A stretch of DNA of 64,000 nt. It comes from Vespa crabro (Eukaryota > Arthropoda > Insecta > Hymenoptera > Vespidae). Below are positions 26,886 to 39,222 of this stretch, piece after piece; position 1 is the first letter of the stretch, and every line of letters starts with the position of its first letter. The notes below the pieces were generated by a model, which was given only the letters and a program-made list of their open reading frames with translations, searched no databases and was not told the origin of the DNA. The translations under genes were made by a program, and so were the position numbers. The DNA is taken from positions 17,552,258 through 17,616,257 of the forward strand of contig NC_060955.1 in the NCBI RefSeq assembly GCF_910589235.1, read 5' to 3'.

Positions 26886-29800
26886 TCCGTCGCCACCACC
26901 GTCGTTCACCCCCCACCCCCGTGTGCCTTTTGTCTTATTATTTTGTCGGCGCTCGGCCAGCAGGTATATCTCTCTCTCCTTCCACGCGGCACTCCTCTCG
27001 CTTGGTTGCGATCCCCGCATATAAACATCGCGGCTTTATCTGAGCGTTTTATAGTGGAGGTCCTGGCAACCGACGAGGACCAGCTGAGATCACCCTAAAG
27101 AAGGAACGTGGAGGAAAGAGATGGAATGAGCCGGCATGAACCCGACTATCTCTCTCTCTTTCTCTCTTTCTCTTTCTCTCTTACGTCCTACGCTCGTCTT
27201 CTTCTTCGTCTTCTTCTTCAATATCTTCGTTTTCATCTTCTTCTCCTCTTTCCTCCGACTTCTTCGTCTATTCTGCCCTTCCTTCGTCATCCGCTTCCTG
27301 ATCTTCTTCTTATTCTTCTTCTTTTTTTTATTTCTCTCTTCCTAGTTTTTGTCCCTTTTCTTTTTTTCTTCTATTTCATTTTGTCATTTCGTAGCGACAC
27401 GATTCAAGTTTTAGGACCATTCGATGCGTCGATACGGTGGATCCTTGTTGCTGGTTATTCGAAAAATCGTCGTCGTGGGAAAAAAGGAGAATGATTCCTC
27501 TTCGTTTGCATACTTCTCTCTCTTTCTTTCTCTAGACCCTTTACCTTCGTTCTTCTCGCTCTCACTTACTTATGATTCGTTAAAAATTCCACTTCTCTTC
27601 GTCCGATGATCGGGTTTCCTACCGCGAGATAGCGAACGAACATGTTGTACTGGCAAAATTCGTATTTTCTGAAATACCTGCACCTTCATTCGATAGCTCC
27701 TCGGGACATTTTAAGAAATTGTCTTATCTCTTTCACGATTAACCGATGATACGATGAAGCGAGGAGTGTATTTTCTAATAGGTAATTTTCTTAGTTTCTT
27801 ATCCGTGAAACATCCTATCGCGGCATGTCTCAATTCGAACCTAAAATATTACATTCAAATAATATTCGAAAGAATAAAGAAGGAAAAAAATTCGAAAAAT
27901 TCGAAGGTGCTCGTAGATACGATAAAATATTATTATTGAGCAGGATATTTTATCGATAGATTTCTAAATAAAGACTGAAATAATAATTTCACAAAATGGA
28001 TCGATATAATGTAGATAATAAAATATCAATCAGTAGAAATTTTATATTATGATCGGTAATATTCATTTTATAACTATAGATCAAACGATTAAATAATATG
28101 AGATCGTTTAATCATTCAACTACCTAGAAATTATGCGAACTATACGAGGCATTAATAATTTATTCTAATCAACTTTTTATGAACGTGCGTATCTATAATA
28201 AATAACTTACAATTTATTCCTTATTGCTTCTGTTTTTCTATGGTGTTAGAAATAACGTCTGACAACTACTTAGTAACAAATTATGCAATATCGATTATGC
28301 GAATGATCTAAAATCAACGTTAATAGTAATTATATGTTTCTTTTTTGCTTTTATATCAAATAGTAATTCTGTATTTCTTAATCAACTTCTAAATGTCAAT
28401 TCTTTCGGGAATATCCTTAAATAAGTTTATTATTTTCTTCTTCTTTTTTCTTACAAGGTTTATTCGTTCTTAGAATGAAATATATTGAGCGATAAAAAAA
28501 AAAAGAAGGAAAAGAAAGAAAAAAAACAAAGAACATGAACTATTTCCAAGAACTGTTATCTTTCGTACACATATTTTATGACAAAGATATAAACTCATTT
28601 TCAAACTAACGACCCTGGTCACGCTATTTATTTTTCGATCTCTTGAATTTCGCGTACGTTATCTACCATTTAACTTTATCAAACGAATTTTCGTATAGAT
28701 AGAATTGGCGTTTATTTCTGTAAATAATTTTGTACGGAAACTTTGGAACGAGTACTCCGTAAGTTTACTCATTCGCACTTGATGGTAAGTGGAAGATTAT
28801 TTGAAATTTCTGTGATGCACGAAGATAAACATGATTATTAGTAATATTGCTTGAAACGCTGCCAGTTTCACGCTCGTTTCTGTCAGTCAGAGTTGTACCA
28901 TTACATTCGATATGCGTTTTAGAATCGATCGTGTCGACAAAGCTTGAAAATATTTCATTTAAACTCATTTCTAACACATACAATGTTACTTCTCATTAAA
29001 CATTCTATTATTAGATGAATTTTCATTATCATATGTTTTTTATCTCATTCAGTTAATAATTAATGAAGAAAAATTAAATATTATATTTTTTAAACTTCCA
29101 CGTAAGACGATAAAATTGTTTTTCAAATGTGACTGTATAATAATGTATGTAAATTTTAAATTCTCGCGGATAGAATTAAAATTCTTATAAAAAAAAAAAA
29201 ATAGGAAAATAATTAAAATATTCTATAGGTATTATATCTAAGCAATTATAATACATGATGTGAAACTAGTTCTTGACTATACTTATGGGTAAGTACTGAC
29301 GTGAAATGTAAGAATTTTACACTTTGCATAATGTTCATGATAAGTAAAGATAACCGCATTTGAAGATTATAATGATGTTTGTTCGCAACTAATTTTTCAT
29401 ATTAACATTTATATCATGAAACAGGGACAAACTTTTTGAACTTAGAACACGTTACGATAAATTTCTAATCAACTTATCTTTATGTATGGTGTATATAAGT
29501 AGGTAAACGCGCGCTTTTGAAATTGTAACAATGGTGCGTAAAAGGAAAGAACGCTGCGGAAAAAAAGAAACGACAAAGTAGAAAATTCTCTCCTTTATAT
29601 TCGTATTCATAGACGTTTTAAAAATCGAACGAAGGACAAAAAAGTGTGAGTGAGCATAAAATTTATGAGACCTAACTCGCACTCCACGGGCCAGCTCGTT
29701 CATCGAACGAAACGTTTAACGATCTTACCAACAACGATCGAGAAATTTACGAGGCTTTGATTTTCGGAGAACGATCGTTAGGATAGAAAAAAAGAAAGAA

Positions 29801-30333
29801 AGAAAAAAAAAAGAGAAGATAAGAGAAGAGTAGGAATGGTTTCGTGATGTTTGATCGAAGAAAACGCGTCGAAGGTTTCGTATAAATAGGTACTGTATTT
29901 TACATTTCGTTACACAGTTTAATAAATATTTTTCAAATATTATTTACATAGCGGCGGGAAACAAGACAGTCGATGAAAAACGATTAACCCTTTGTGTTGT
30001 CTAACAATTTGACAGCACGAAAATTCGTCGTATTTTCTCTTTTCTTTTTCATCAATAGACGCACTCATTTTCACTGTCCTATTGAGTTTCTTATAGATCA
30101 TGATCGCGAACGATAAAGGGTCAATCCGCGTTTCTTTTTAAAGAGACGAGAAAACGCGATCCATCTGAGCGACGGCAGCTTCTCCGCGCGAGTAGATAAA
30201 AGAGGAAGTAAGTACGTTGAAAGGAAAGGAACGAATTGCTTTTTTAAAATAGAACGTCAACGTAGACAATTATGGCACTAATTCGTACGCGCGAGCCGTT
30301 CGTCGCACGATCACAAAAATCACTGAATACATT

Positions 30334-30339
30334 TTTATT
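30334..30339 (-). terminator. Candidate poly(A) signal for mab-21 copy 1
   Basis: TTTATT on the + strand (AATAAA on the - strand) about 167 bases after the copy 1 stop. No other support. Confidence 0.25.
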
Positions 30340-30505
30340 TCTTTTCCGTTTATCGTTGATATCTCCAAAAGATGAGAACGCTCAGTGAATGAGAAACTAG
30401 CGTTCAATTTCGATTCGAGGAATCGATCGATCGTTTTAATATTGTATTTACGATCGAACACTTTTTCTTGTTTTTCTTTTTTTTCTTTTCTTTTTTTTTT
30501 GTAAA

Positions 30506-31603
30506 CTAGAGCTTCTCCAATGCTCGGCTATTCGTTAGTAATTCTCTTGTTAGTCTCCAGACTTGTTTAGCTGCGTTCTCTAAGCCACTAGGTGATTTCC
30601 CTTTGAAGAGATCAAGGTTAGGTAGGAAGTAGTGAGGACATCTTCGACATTGGAGACAGGAAATAAGTTGTAAGAAAATGCCATTGATTCGATCGCCTAG
30701 ACAGGCCTCATCCCATTCGGCCTCATGAGGGTGCTTTTCACATTCGTAAAGTAACAATGTCTTCATGTGATAACTGGTGACAGGATTGCCGGGTAAATCA
30801 AGGTGTCGATCCCTAAGAGTCTTAAGAATACTCAAACATCGTTTTCTGCTAGCACCTTGAAGTAGTCGATTTTCAGCATCGATGAAGGACAACGCCCAGG
30901 CATCGCCCTCCATGGCCGACTGTTTTCCCTGAAGTCCGATACATTCCTTCGAGAGCATATCGAAACCCTCTGCTTTAACTTCTGCGACGATATTTGGATG
31001 CGGCCATGGTATATGTGCGATTGGCCAATGAGAGGCCGATCTTGGCCAGAGTCCGGCGCACTTAAACGCGGGCGTGATTTGTACGATATATCTCTCGCGT
31101 ATCCGTAACTTAACTTCCGTTGTGTCTGCTATCATTTTGACCGAGTCCCTGTAAGCACACTTGTCGCAAGCTTGGGCAACCAACGTTTGAAACCTCGATC
31201 GAATCTTTCTGGCAGATAGATATCCGCTTGCCGTAATGAACTCTACCCAAAGTGACATCGATCTTTTTCTACCGTCGCTGAGTTTCAACACCGCACATCC
31301 AGGCAACGTACCGTCATCGACGAAGTTTAATACACCCATTTGATTGAGATAGATGACGATTTCGAATTCGGTAGGTGAAATCACATCTAAACCATCGAAT
31401 CGACCGTTGTAATCCGTAAGAGAAGAGATGAAACGTGGCTCCTGTACTTCGACTTCTTTTAGTACATCTTGTACAACCCTGCAAACTTCCTGAATCGTTT
31501 TTGCCACTTGACTCTTCCTACCCATTACGCGTTCCCCGAAGTACTTGTTGATCTGGTAAACCATCTTCGACTGAGCAGCCAACATCTCAGCCGGCACCAA
31601 CAT
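30506..31603 (-). CDS. mab-21: Mab-21 family protein, copy 1 (365 aa, intronless)
   Basis: Complete single-exon gene starting at ATG 31603-31601 (context CAAAG before ATG, A at -3) and ending TAG 30508-30506. Mab-21 proteins are nuclear developmental regulators with the nucleotidyltransferase fold shared with cGAS; worm mab-21 and vertebrate MAB21L1/L2 act in eye, neural and body-wall patterning. Visible blocks are VQEPRFISSL (53-62), ISPTEFEIVIYLNQMG (75-90), LPGCAVLKLSDGRKRSMSLW (100-119), ASGYLSARKIRSRFQTLVAQ (125-144), ITPAFKC near 176-182 and CLQCRRCPHYFLPNLD (316-331). It differs from copy 2 at about 43 of 365 sites, mostly in the N-terminal 80 and in residues 180-260. It seems the more diverged of the two from vertebrate MAB21L1. 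It lies antisense in the rugose intron, 2491 bp downstream of copy 2. Which copy deserves the name mab-21 and which mab-21-like is not settled here. Confidence 0.95.
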   Translation of the reverse strand: MLVPAEMLAAQSKMVYQINKYFGERVMGRKSQVAKTIQEVCRVVQDVLKEVEVQEPRFISSLTDYNGRFDGLDVISPTEFEIVIYLNQMGVLNFVDDGTLPGCAVLKLSDGRKRSMSLWVEFITASGYLSARKIRSRFQTLVAQACDKCAYRDSVKMIADTTEVKLRIRERYIVQITPAFKCAGLWPRSASHWPIAHIPWPHPNIVAEVKAEGFDMLSKECIGLQGKQSAMEGDAWALSFIDAENRLLQGASRKRCLSILKTLRDRHLDLPGNPVTSYHMKTLLLYECEKHPHEAEWDEACLGDRINGIFLQLISCLQCRRCPHYFLPNLDLFKGKSPSGLENAAKQVWRLTRELLTNSRALEKL

Positions 31604-34094
31604 CTTTGCACCGGGACCGGCCTGACTCGGCCCGGTCTCCTTCCCAGAAATCCTTTAAAAAGCCCCGGAGGGCTTCTCCGTTTTTTCCAATGAATTCGAT
31701 CACCGCATTCTTAAATTTAATCCCGTCTCTTTTCTATTCTCGGTGTTATCTTTTATCAAAAAAAATTCAATCGGGCGGGACACATGATCGTCCAATTTTT
31801 TTTGTTTTTTTGTTTCGTTCCAAAAAATCCTCCTTTTTATCTTTTACTCTCTTGATCTTTTTTTTCTTTTTCTTTCCCTTTTTATCTCACAAACGAACAA
31901 TTTTTCGTACCCTTTTGCGTTTTTCGAATATTTCTTGTCGGAGACACGAACGATCCAAGAAAAGGAGACGAACGAGGGTCTCCGTGCAGGAGCAGATTGT
32001 CGACTGCGCCGCTTTTCACCTTCGTAGATCCAATCGTCCTTCCCTGCTTGGAGTTGGAGGCGTGTCGACTTTCTCGCGTGATCGTCCTTCATGATTTGGT
32101 AACGCCTCCGGTTAGCGATAATTCGACCAATCCTCGGTTAGCTCGACCACCATAGGGCGGAGAGTTCCGACGTCGACGCGAAACAATCGATCCGACTTTC
32201 CGACCACGCCAAGACTCACCAACACTATTATACTCATCTGCCTATAGTATAGTATAGTATGCTTATTTACTTACTTACTTACTTATGTATGGATGTCTAA
32301 TTAACTTACGTATTAGAATGGTTATATGAGCTAACCTCTCTACTATTCAAAAACTTAACCTCCCAATTCTTATACTTTATCATGGTTTTTCATCCCCGAT
32401 TTGGCTATATCAATCGTAATTTCAATTCCGTCGTTTTTATTTTTCTTCGATTTAATTTCCGTCGATTTTTTACTTTTCGTTTTTTACTTTTTCTTTTCCG
32501 AGCCTAAAATTATTGAAAGCATTGCTGTTTTTAATCATTTCTCTTTAAGAGATTGATTCATTAGATCGTCCATGGGAAAGTCCATTCAATAGTCATGCTA
32601 TATGGGTGCGGCTTGACAAAGAGCTATGTGTTAACCTGAAATGAACTGAAATATCTTGGACGGATAATTAAGAGGATTAATGATTCTCGTACCTTGTTGA
32701 ATGAATTTCCTCGAATAATCATTTTTCATTCGGTTAATCACTTTTCGCAGAGACTTTTAATTTGTGGATTTTAAAGAAACTATTGTATTTGTTTCAAAAA
32801 GGAAGAAGAACGCAAAATGAATGTTAATTTTATTTTTAAATAAAATACTGCAAAAGTTTAATAGTTTTTTTTTACAATGATAGAACCAATAAAGTGGAAT
32901 TCGATGAAAAATATTAGGCAAAGATACGTGATAATATTATTGCAGTAAAATGTAAAATTATTTACAAAACAAATAAAACTTATTTAGAAACAAAGGACAT
33001 ATATTAAAGGACAATAATTAATAAGTGTTAATCATTATGGTAATTAAGTTGATATATATTATTTGGAAACGATGTATCGATCGATGTAAGAACGGTAGCA
33101 ATCGAGTGGCAGTATTTGATGAATTTGACACGCGCGGCGAAGCACGAAAATTATCCGACGGGAGTTTAAACAGCGTCGTTTGAGCATCGATGATGGTAGG
33201 AAGAGAAACGTTAGGATAGAATTAAGATAGGATGCCGACGTAATAAAATGCAAAAGGGGGTAATAAAAATGATAGTCGCTGTTATGCCGAACATCGGGTC
33301 GTTCTCTCGAAAGTACTCGATAACTACATATTATAGAGACAATAATCGTTACCTAGATTATGCTCGAGCATGATAAATAAGTCGTTAAAGTATCATTGAT
33401 TCCATCACAGTTGTTTGTCGATTATAGAAAGACACGTCTCATTTTGTTCTTTTTTTCTTTCTTTCTTTCTTTCTTTTTTTTTCTTTTTTTTTTTTACATC
33501 GAGATAAATGCATTTATTATGTACATTGTCATCTTATAATTTTAATAGCGATTCGATTAGGTATATTAATAATAAATATCGTTTAAATAATATCAAAAAT
33601 TATTTACATGTAACGATGCGCAATGAAATCGCAGTTCTCTCTTTTGCCGTAAGCTCGCTTCTATAAATGGTTATAAATGTTTTTGATTTTATTTTTTTTT
33701 AAGATCGAAACAGACAGAATTACAATACGCTTTCTGTCGATGGATAATAGATGTATATAGGGGAATAATAGATTTATATAAGAAAGTACGATTTTTTCAG
33801 GAAATATGTGAAATCCCGAATGTTCGTTTTTCGTCCTTTAAACCGAACATTTAGCTGATTAAACGAAAAGCATTACGTAAAATGGCAAGTGAAGAACTTT
33901 CGATACGTTTCAAATCAAATAAATGCTTCGTATTTAAAGTAAATAACAGAGAATTAATTGTAACCTTATTGCGCGAAATGATGCGGCGAATTAAAGGGAG
34001 GCTTTTATCTCAAGAACAGTTCATTAATGCACACTTGTCTTTTCTTTTATTTTTAAAGTATCACGAAAGATATGTTGCGTCTAAGGAAAGATCG
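31604..34094. other. Spacer between the two mab-21 copies
   Basis: 2491 bp with no supported coding region. The part next to copy 1 (31604 to about 32230) is less AT-rich and has a CCAAT-type motif on the + strand (GACCAATCC near 32129), so it is the likely 5' flank and promoter of copy 1. The rest (32230-34094) is AT-rich, with small tandem ACTT and TATAG repeats near 32240-32290, and probably includes the 3' end of copy 2. Confidence 0.6.
33513..33518 (-). terminator. Candidate poly(A) signal for mab-21 copy 2
   Basis: TTTATT on the + strand gives AATAAA on the - strand, 577 bases after the stop. Another copy lies at 34047-34052, only 43 bases after the stop. Either could serve; such hexamers are common in AT-rich DNA. 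Confidence 0.25.
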
Positions 34095-35192
34095 CTAAAG
34101 TTTTTCGAGGGCACGGCTGTTGGTCAACAATTCTCTGGTCAGTCTCCAAACTTGTTTAGCAGCGTTCTCCAAGCCGCTGGGTGATTTTCCTTTGAACAAG
34201 TCGAGGTTCGGTAGAAAATAATGAGGACATCTTCGGCATTGGAGACAGGAAATGAGTTGCAAAAATATGCCGTTCATTCGATCGGCCAAACAAGCCTCAT
34301 CCCATTCAGCTTCGAGAGGATGTTTCTCGCACTCGTAAAGGAGTAAGGTTTTCATGTGATAACTCGTTACCGGATTGCCAGGAAGATCGAGATGTCGATC
34401 TCTAAGAGTTTTGAGAATGCTCAAACATTTGCGTCGGCAGCCACCCTGCAATAGTCTGGTCTCGGCCTCGGTAAAACTTAATACCCAGGCATCTCCTTCC
34501 ATCGCCGATTGTTTCCCTTGCAAAGCAACGCTTTCCTTCGATAAAAGATCAAAACCCTCGGTTTTGACTTCCGCGACGAGATTAGGATGAGGCCAGGGAA
34601 TATGGGGTATCGGCCAATGAGCTGCCGATCTCGGCCATACGCCGGAACACTTGAATGCCGGCGTGATTTGAACAACATATCTCTCTCGAATACGTAGCTT
34701 TACCTCGGTAGTATCGGCTATCATTTTAACGGAATCTCGATAAGTACACTTGTCACAGGCCTGGGCCACTAGGGTCTGAAATCTTGATCGGATCTTTCTC
34801 GCGGACAAGTAACCGCTCGCGGTGATGAATTCTACCCAAAGAGACATGGACCTTTTGCGGCCGTCGCTAAGCTTTAAAACAGCGCAACCCGGCAGGGTGC
34901 CATCGTCGACGAAGTTGAAGACGCCCATTTGATTCAGGTATAGCACAACCTCAAATTCCCCCGGTGAAATCACTTCTAGACCCTCGTAACGACCGTTGCA
35001 CTCGGTCAGTGAGGATATGAAACGTGGCTCTTGTACCTCTACTTCCTTTAACACATCCTGCACGACCTTACAAACTTCCCTTATCGTCTTCTGTACTTGT
35101 CCCATACGTACTTGCACGCGTTCTCCGTAATACTTGTTGATTTGATAGAGCATCTTCGACTGAGCCGCCATCATTTCCTGCGGCACCAACAT
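34095..35192 (-). CDS. mab-21: Mab-21 family protein, copy 2 (365 aa, intronless)
   Basis: Complete single-exon gene, ATG 35192-35190 and TAG 34097-34095, the same length as copy 1. The start is chosen because MLVPQEMMAAQ aligns with MLVPAEMLAAQ of copy 1 and with the family N terminus. The frame stays open 101 codons further upstream, but that part is poly-Leu/Phe from a (GAA)n and A-rich repeat and is not conserved. Motifs: VQEPRFISSL, ISPGEFEVVLYLNQMGVFNF, LPGCAVLKLSDGRKRSMSLW, GGCRRKCLSILKTLRDRHLD, CLQCRRCPHYFLPNLD. The last 55 residues are identical to copy 1 although codons differ, which points to an old duplication under protein constraint. On balance its sequence is closer to vertebrate MAB21L1 (CKVV, RYEGLEV, EVVLYL, VFNF). 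It lies antisense in the rugose intron. Confidence 0.95.
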   Translation of the reverse strand: MLVPQEMMAAQSKMLYQINKYYGERVQVRMGQVQKTIREVCKVVQDVLKEVEVQEPRFISSLTECNGRYEGLEVISPGEFEVVLYLNQMGVFNFVDDGTLPGCAVLKLSDGRKRSMSLWVEFITASGYLSARKIRSRFQTLVAQACDKCTYRDSVKMIADTTEVKLRIRERYVVQITPAFKCSGVWPRSAAHWPIPHIPWPHPNLVAEVKTEGFDLLSKESVALQGKQSAMEGDAWVLSFTEAETRLLQGGCRRKCLSILKTLRDRHLDLPGNPVTSYHMKTLLLYECEKHPLEAEWDEACLADRMNGIFLQLISCLQCRRCPHYFLPNLDLFKGKSPSGLENAAKQVWRLTRELLTNSRALEKL

Positions 35193-35323
35193 CTTTTCAC
35201 TTACGAGAGCGAAGTATGGTGGTGACAAAAGAGGAGGGAAAGAAAAGAGAGAGAGAATTCGATGATTCGAATAAAAAAAAAAAACAAAAAAAAACAAAAA
35301 AAAACAAAAAGGAAAAGGAAACA

Positions 35324-35359
35324 GAAGAAGAAGAAGAAGAAGAAGAAGAAGAAGAAGAA
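35324..35359. repeat. (GAA)n trinucleotide repeat
   Basis: About 12 GAA units, preceded by A-rich AAAAAAC repeats (35270-35310). On the minus strand it forms the poly-Leu part of the false N-terminal extension of mab-21 copy 2. Confidence 0.9.
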
Positions 35360-35559
35360 AATTTGGATTCTCCCTTTCTTTCTTCAGCACCTCACCGAAC
35401 CCTTCTGTCTTCTCGTTCTGCTCATCCCGTGGAAGATCGAGATTGTTCTCGCGTTCATCCTGGTCGAAATGTCCTCCTTCGATATAAAAACACACTTGAT
35501 GCGTTTTCGTTCAAGAATCTCCTTTGCTCGCTTTGGCTATGATATTACGAGAAAAAGTG

Positions 35560-35900
35560 GCAGGTGCTCTCTCGTCCGCGCGTACGACGTTCCTCGACGG
35601 CGGCGACTCGAATCGTACCGCGCGCGCGATCGCGCCGAGCACCGCGCGCGCTCACTCCCTCGCTTGCTCGTTCACGGTTAAAGAAGACAGATAAACAGAC
35701 AGGGAGAGAGAGAGAGAGAGAATGAGAGGGCGAGAGAGAGCGAGAGAGAGAGAGAGAGGAAAGGTTCGTTTTCGACGCGCCACAACACGCCGGCTTCGAG
35801 CTCGATCCGCCTTTGCAACTTCGGCCAGTCCCGCCTTTCGAGTCGACGCGCGCCTCAACGCGAGATTCGAGCGTGCGCCTGTGCTCTCTCTCTCGCCACG
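35560..35900 (-). promoter_or_regulatory. CpG-dense flank upstream of mab-21 copy 2, candidate promoter
   Basis: Starts about 370 bp upstream of the copy 2 ATG. It is clearly richer in CG dinucleotides than its surroundings (many GCGCGC and TCGACG words around 35575-35650 and 35770-35880), with a GA microsatellite at about 35703-35760. Position and composition suggest the promoter or first untranslated exon of the minus-strand gene. I could not fix an initiator or TATA box. Confidence 0.35.
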
Positions 35901-36032
35901 CCTATCCTCTATACTTCCTCAGTCCATTACACCCCTTTACCGCACGTCTTCGCTCGACTCGACTTACCCGACTCACCCAACTCACCCTCTTCCTCCTATA
36001 TCCTCACCGCCATGTCCATTGAACTAACGTTC

Positions 36033-36200
36033 ACTGGTTATTTATTAATTTATTTATTCATTTATTAATTTATTTATTCATTTATTTATTTATTCATTTA
36101 TTTATTTATTCATTAGTTCGTTCGTTCGGTCGTTCGTTCATTCATTTATTCATTCATTCATTCATTCATTCATTCATTCATTCATTTATTTATCCATTCA
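36033..36200. repeat. TTTATTCA / GTTC / ATTC tandem repeat
   Basis: About 165 bases of tetramer-based repeat: ATTT and ATTC units, a short GTTC segment near 36117-36138, then about 11 ATTC units. Confidence 0.9.
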
Positions 36201-36608
36201 TCGAAGCCAACGTCATGAAACAGTTTGCCTATTTCTATTCTACTAGATACATAAATACGCTTCTAAGTAATCAGTGTTTTTCGAGTTTTATCTTTTCCCG
36301 TCGATTGCTTTTCTCTATTTCGAAAATATTTACATTAGATTTTTCCTTCAGGTAAAAAAAGCAGGTGCGCTCTTACTACTTTGGGAAACAGCTTGCACGC
36401 GGAGATTTTTTCCTTTTAGATCACAATCGTGAATAGTAGGTACCCTATTGTCGGTATAACAAAGAATATATATTTGTTTGATAATATAGCGCTGAGATAT
36501 TAGATATTTTTTCGAGAGTGTAGATCAATTTAGTTTTTTATATTAACTTTATTGTTAAGTCTTTCGAGTTAGAGTAATAGTTTTTGGAAGATGTCTTAAG
36601 TTTATATC

Positions 36609-36610
36609 AT

Positions 36611-36653
<43 letters not shown>

Positions 36654-36930
36654 CTCGCTCTATTCCTTTATTTTATTTGTAGGAGATTGCACTCGTTAGG
36701 TCGCGTTCATACAACGAGTAATCGAATAAAGCTCGAGAATCCAATCTACTCGGAGTCAGAATGGTAGATTGGTAACAGTCTCGACACTCCCTGCCTTGCT
36801 CTCTCTCTCGACTAATGCGACTTGATTCATGAGCCGTGCTACTATGTTCGTATTCCAAATTTTCCCTCTCTCTCTCTCTCTCTCTCTATCTATCTCTCTT
36901 TTTCTTTGTCTCTCTCTATCTCTCTTGTTG
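36609..36930. repeat. Two CT tracts
   Basis: CT/CTTT runs at about 36609-36660 and 36863-36930, separated by 200 bases of unique sequence. Confidence 0.85.
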
Positions 36931-39165
36931 CTGGATAGTCGAGGGGTCAAACGCTCTGTTACATCAGCGCTCGCATTAAGGCAGGACCCGAGGGTTGCCC
37001 TGAGCACCCCTAAATGTGCCTTTCATCATCCCATTCCGACTTAATTCGTTTATCATCTGAATTATTTGTACACCCCCGCGAGAAACAGTGCTCAATTTCT
37101 TAACGTTACCGTATGGCAAAAACAATTCTTCACAATTATTCCTACGAGCTTGGGAGATCGTCCAAAATGTTTTTCGTACGTTTCAGAACAGAAATTCGAT
37201 AAAATTTCGAGGAATTACGTTGATAGCTTTATTCGTACATATGTCATGGATTATATTTACTTGATCAAAATAATAAATTGTATAATGAACGATATCGAAA
37301 ATTTCATCTTTTCAAAAAAATGTTTACCCCATCGATAGATCTTTCTATTTACTACTGTATCTATTATTTACGGTATTATTGTATCAGTAGAATCTACCGA
37401 AGATCTTGATTTTCATCGGGGATTTTTCTATCTGAGATCTTCGAAAGTAGGTATCGTTTCTCAAAAAGAGCAGCCGTGACGAAAGGTTATTTGTTGGAAA
37501 TGCTTCTTTTATCCTGAAAAAAGTTTGCAGGTATATGGCGAACTTTTGGTTTCCAGTTACATCGGAAAATCTCTATATTTTTCATTCTTCAGAGGTTTCC
37601 CTCCTAAGAGTCTCTATACGAACGAGAGAAACAATATAGAGCATCTTCGATGAGGAAAAGAAAGAGGGAAATAAAAAAGGCGGGAGGGTAGCAGAGTCCG
37701 TCTTGTAAATCAACTCGAACGAACGTACTCGAATAATCCCAAATAATCCCCTACTCGGTCGTTGAGCTCTGCCAGCCGGCAAAGCCAGTGGATGGTTTCG
37801 ATGCTGATGTTCGGAGTACTTATTTCACGGTACGCCCGTTAAATGATACGAAAAAAGAAATCCTTACAAATTGCGATCTCTTGATCCATTCGAATTGCCT
37901 TGCGTATCGTGATTCTTATTATTTCTTCTTATCTAAACTTCTCGAATGATCGAATCTTCACGTAAGTATTCAATTTATCTCATCATAAAATAACACTTTA
38001 TTTGTTCTTCTTTTATAAAAAAAAAAAAGGATCATACCTACATCTTACCGTATATGTTCGAATTTCGTAAATTGTTTTGAAATATATCGTTTTATAATTA
38101 CCTCCTACGAACCATATTATTTCCTATCCCGTTATTAGAATTAACATACGGTTTCCATACATCTGTTGCCGGAAATAGATCGCATTATCTACCATTTTAT
38201 TTTGTTCCACGGTAACTCGGAAAAACTGGCACGAATTAACGAAATAGAAAATGTGCTGTTTTGTTTTTGGATTGTTAATACGATTGTTACTTTATTCGAT
38301 CGGTATTACATAAACAAGTACATATACAAGTACATACTTTTAAAATCTTTAAAATCATTTCGATTCGAAATAATAATTCGTTTTATTTATTAATAAAATG
38401 GGATAAAAAATGTATCGTTTCAATCATATCCTGGAACTAATAAAATTAGGTCTCTTTCATTTCTTGGATGGCGTAATGCGTTATCTCGAATGAGAAACGA
38501 GAAGGTAATAAAGGTATGAGAACACGCACGTGGCAAACATATTTCATTGAGATCGACGCGATGGCTCCCGAATGTTTTGTGCATTAGTTGGCTCGTTTCT
38601 TCAAGGTAAACGACTCTGTACTTCTTTTTGTCACGATGCGCCTATCAACCTTCACATTTTGAATCTAAATTTAATATCCGGAGGAAGGATTTTCTTCGAC
38701 TGTATCAATTAATTTAATTTTAATTCAATCATTTAAATATAAAATTTCAAAGATTAACGGTTTAGAAATTTATATAAAAATTCGTTTGTAATGAAATATT
38801 AAAAATTCTTTACAACATAATAAATTTGCAATAGGATGACGAAATGGAAAAAGATTTTTTTTTTCCAAATCTAAACAATATCTTAGATATTATTTATTAC
38901 ACGTTGCTCCATTTAGGAAGATCATCGCTTCAATATCCGACCACACGGAAGTATCGTGATTTCGAGTAGTTAGCACTCGAAGAAATCGAGAGGGTGCTCG
39001 AAAGAAGAAAAGAGAGCGGTTCGAGAAGGGTAAGAGGGGGTGGGAACAGGGTATGGTCCCTCTATTATTGTCCAGCACTTAATCTGTTTGTTGTACACAC
39101 CGGTAGAGGACTGCTAAGTGGTTCCCCATTCTATGGGGTCTTCTATGGTGGTGCATAGAGGCGAG

Positions 39166-39222
39166 AGCAAAGAGAGAGAGAGAGAGAGAGAGAGAGTGAG
39201 AGTGAGAGAAAGAGAGAAAAAG
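39166..39222. repeat. GA-rich tract
   Basis: About 12 GA units, then GTGAGA variants. Confidence 0.9.

Larger units (their letters stand above)
24154..30505. other. Non-coding region between the candidate exon and mab-21 copy 1
   Basis: AT-rich with scattered T-tracts. A dense CT/GA zone spans about 26100-27400. Nothing coding can be supported. Confidence 0.55.

Noticed and set aside
27049..27100. A short exon-like segment after TTTATAG reading VEVLATDEDQLRSP then stop
   Set aside because: Only about 15 codons, no donor, no homology I can name, and it sits in a pyrimidine-rich zone. Probably chance.
34095..35495. A 466-residue Mab-21 protein
   Set aside because: The first 101 residues come from A-rich and GAA repeats. 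Copy 1 and the protein family start at the MLVP methionine (35192).
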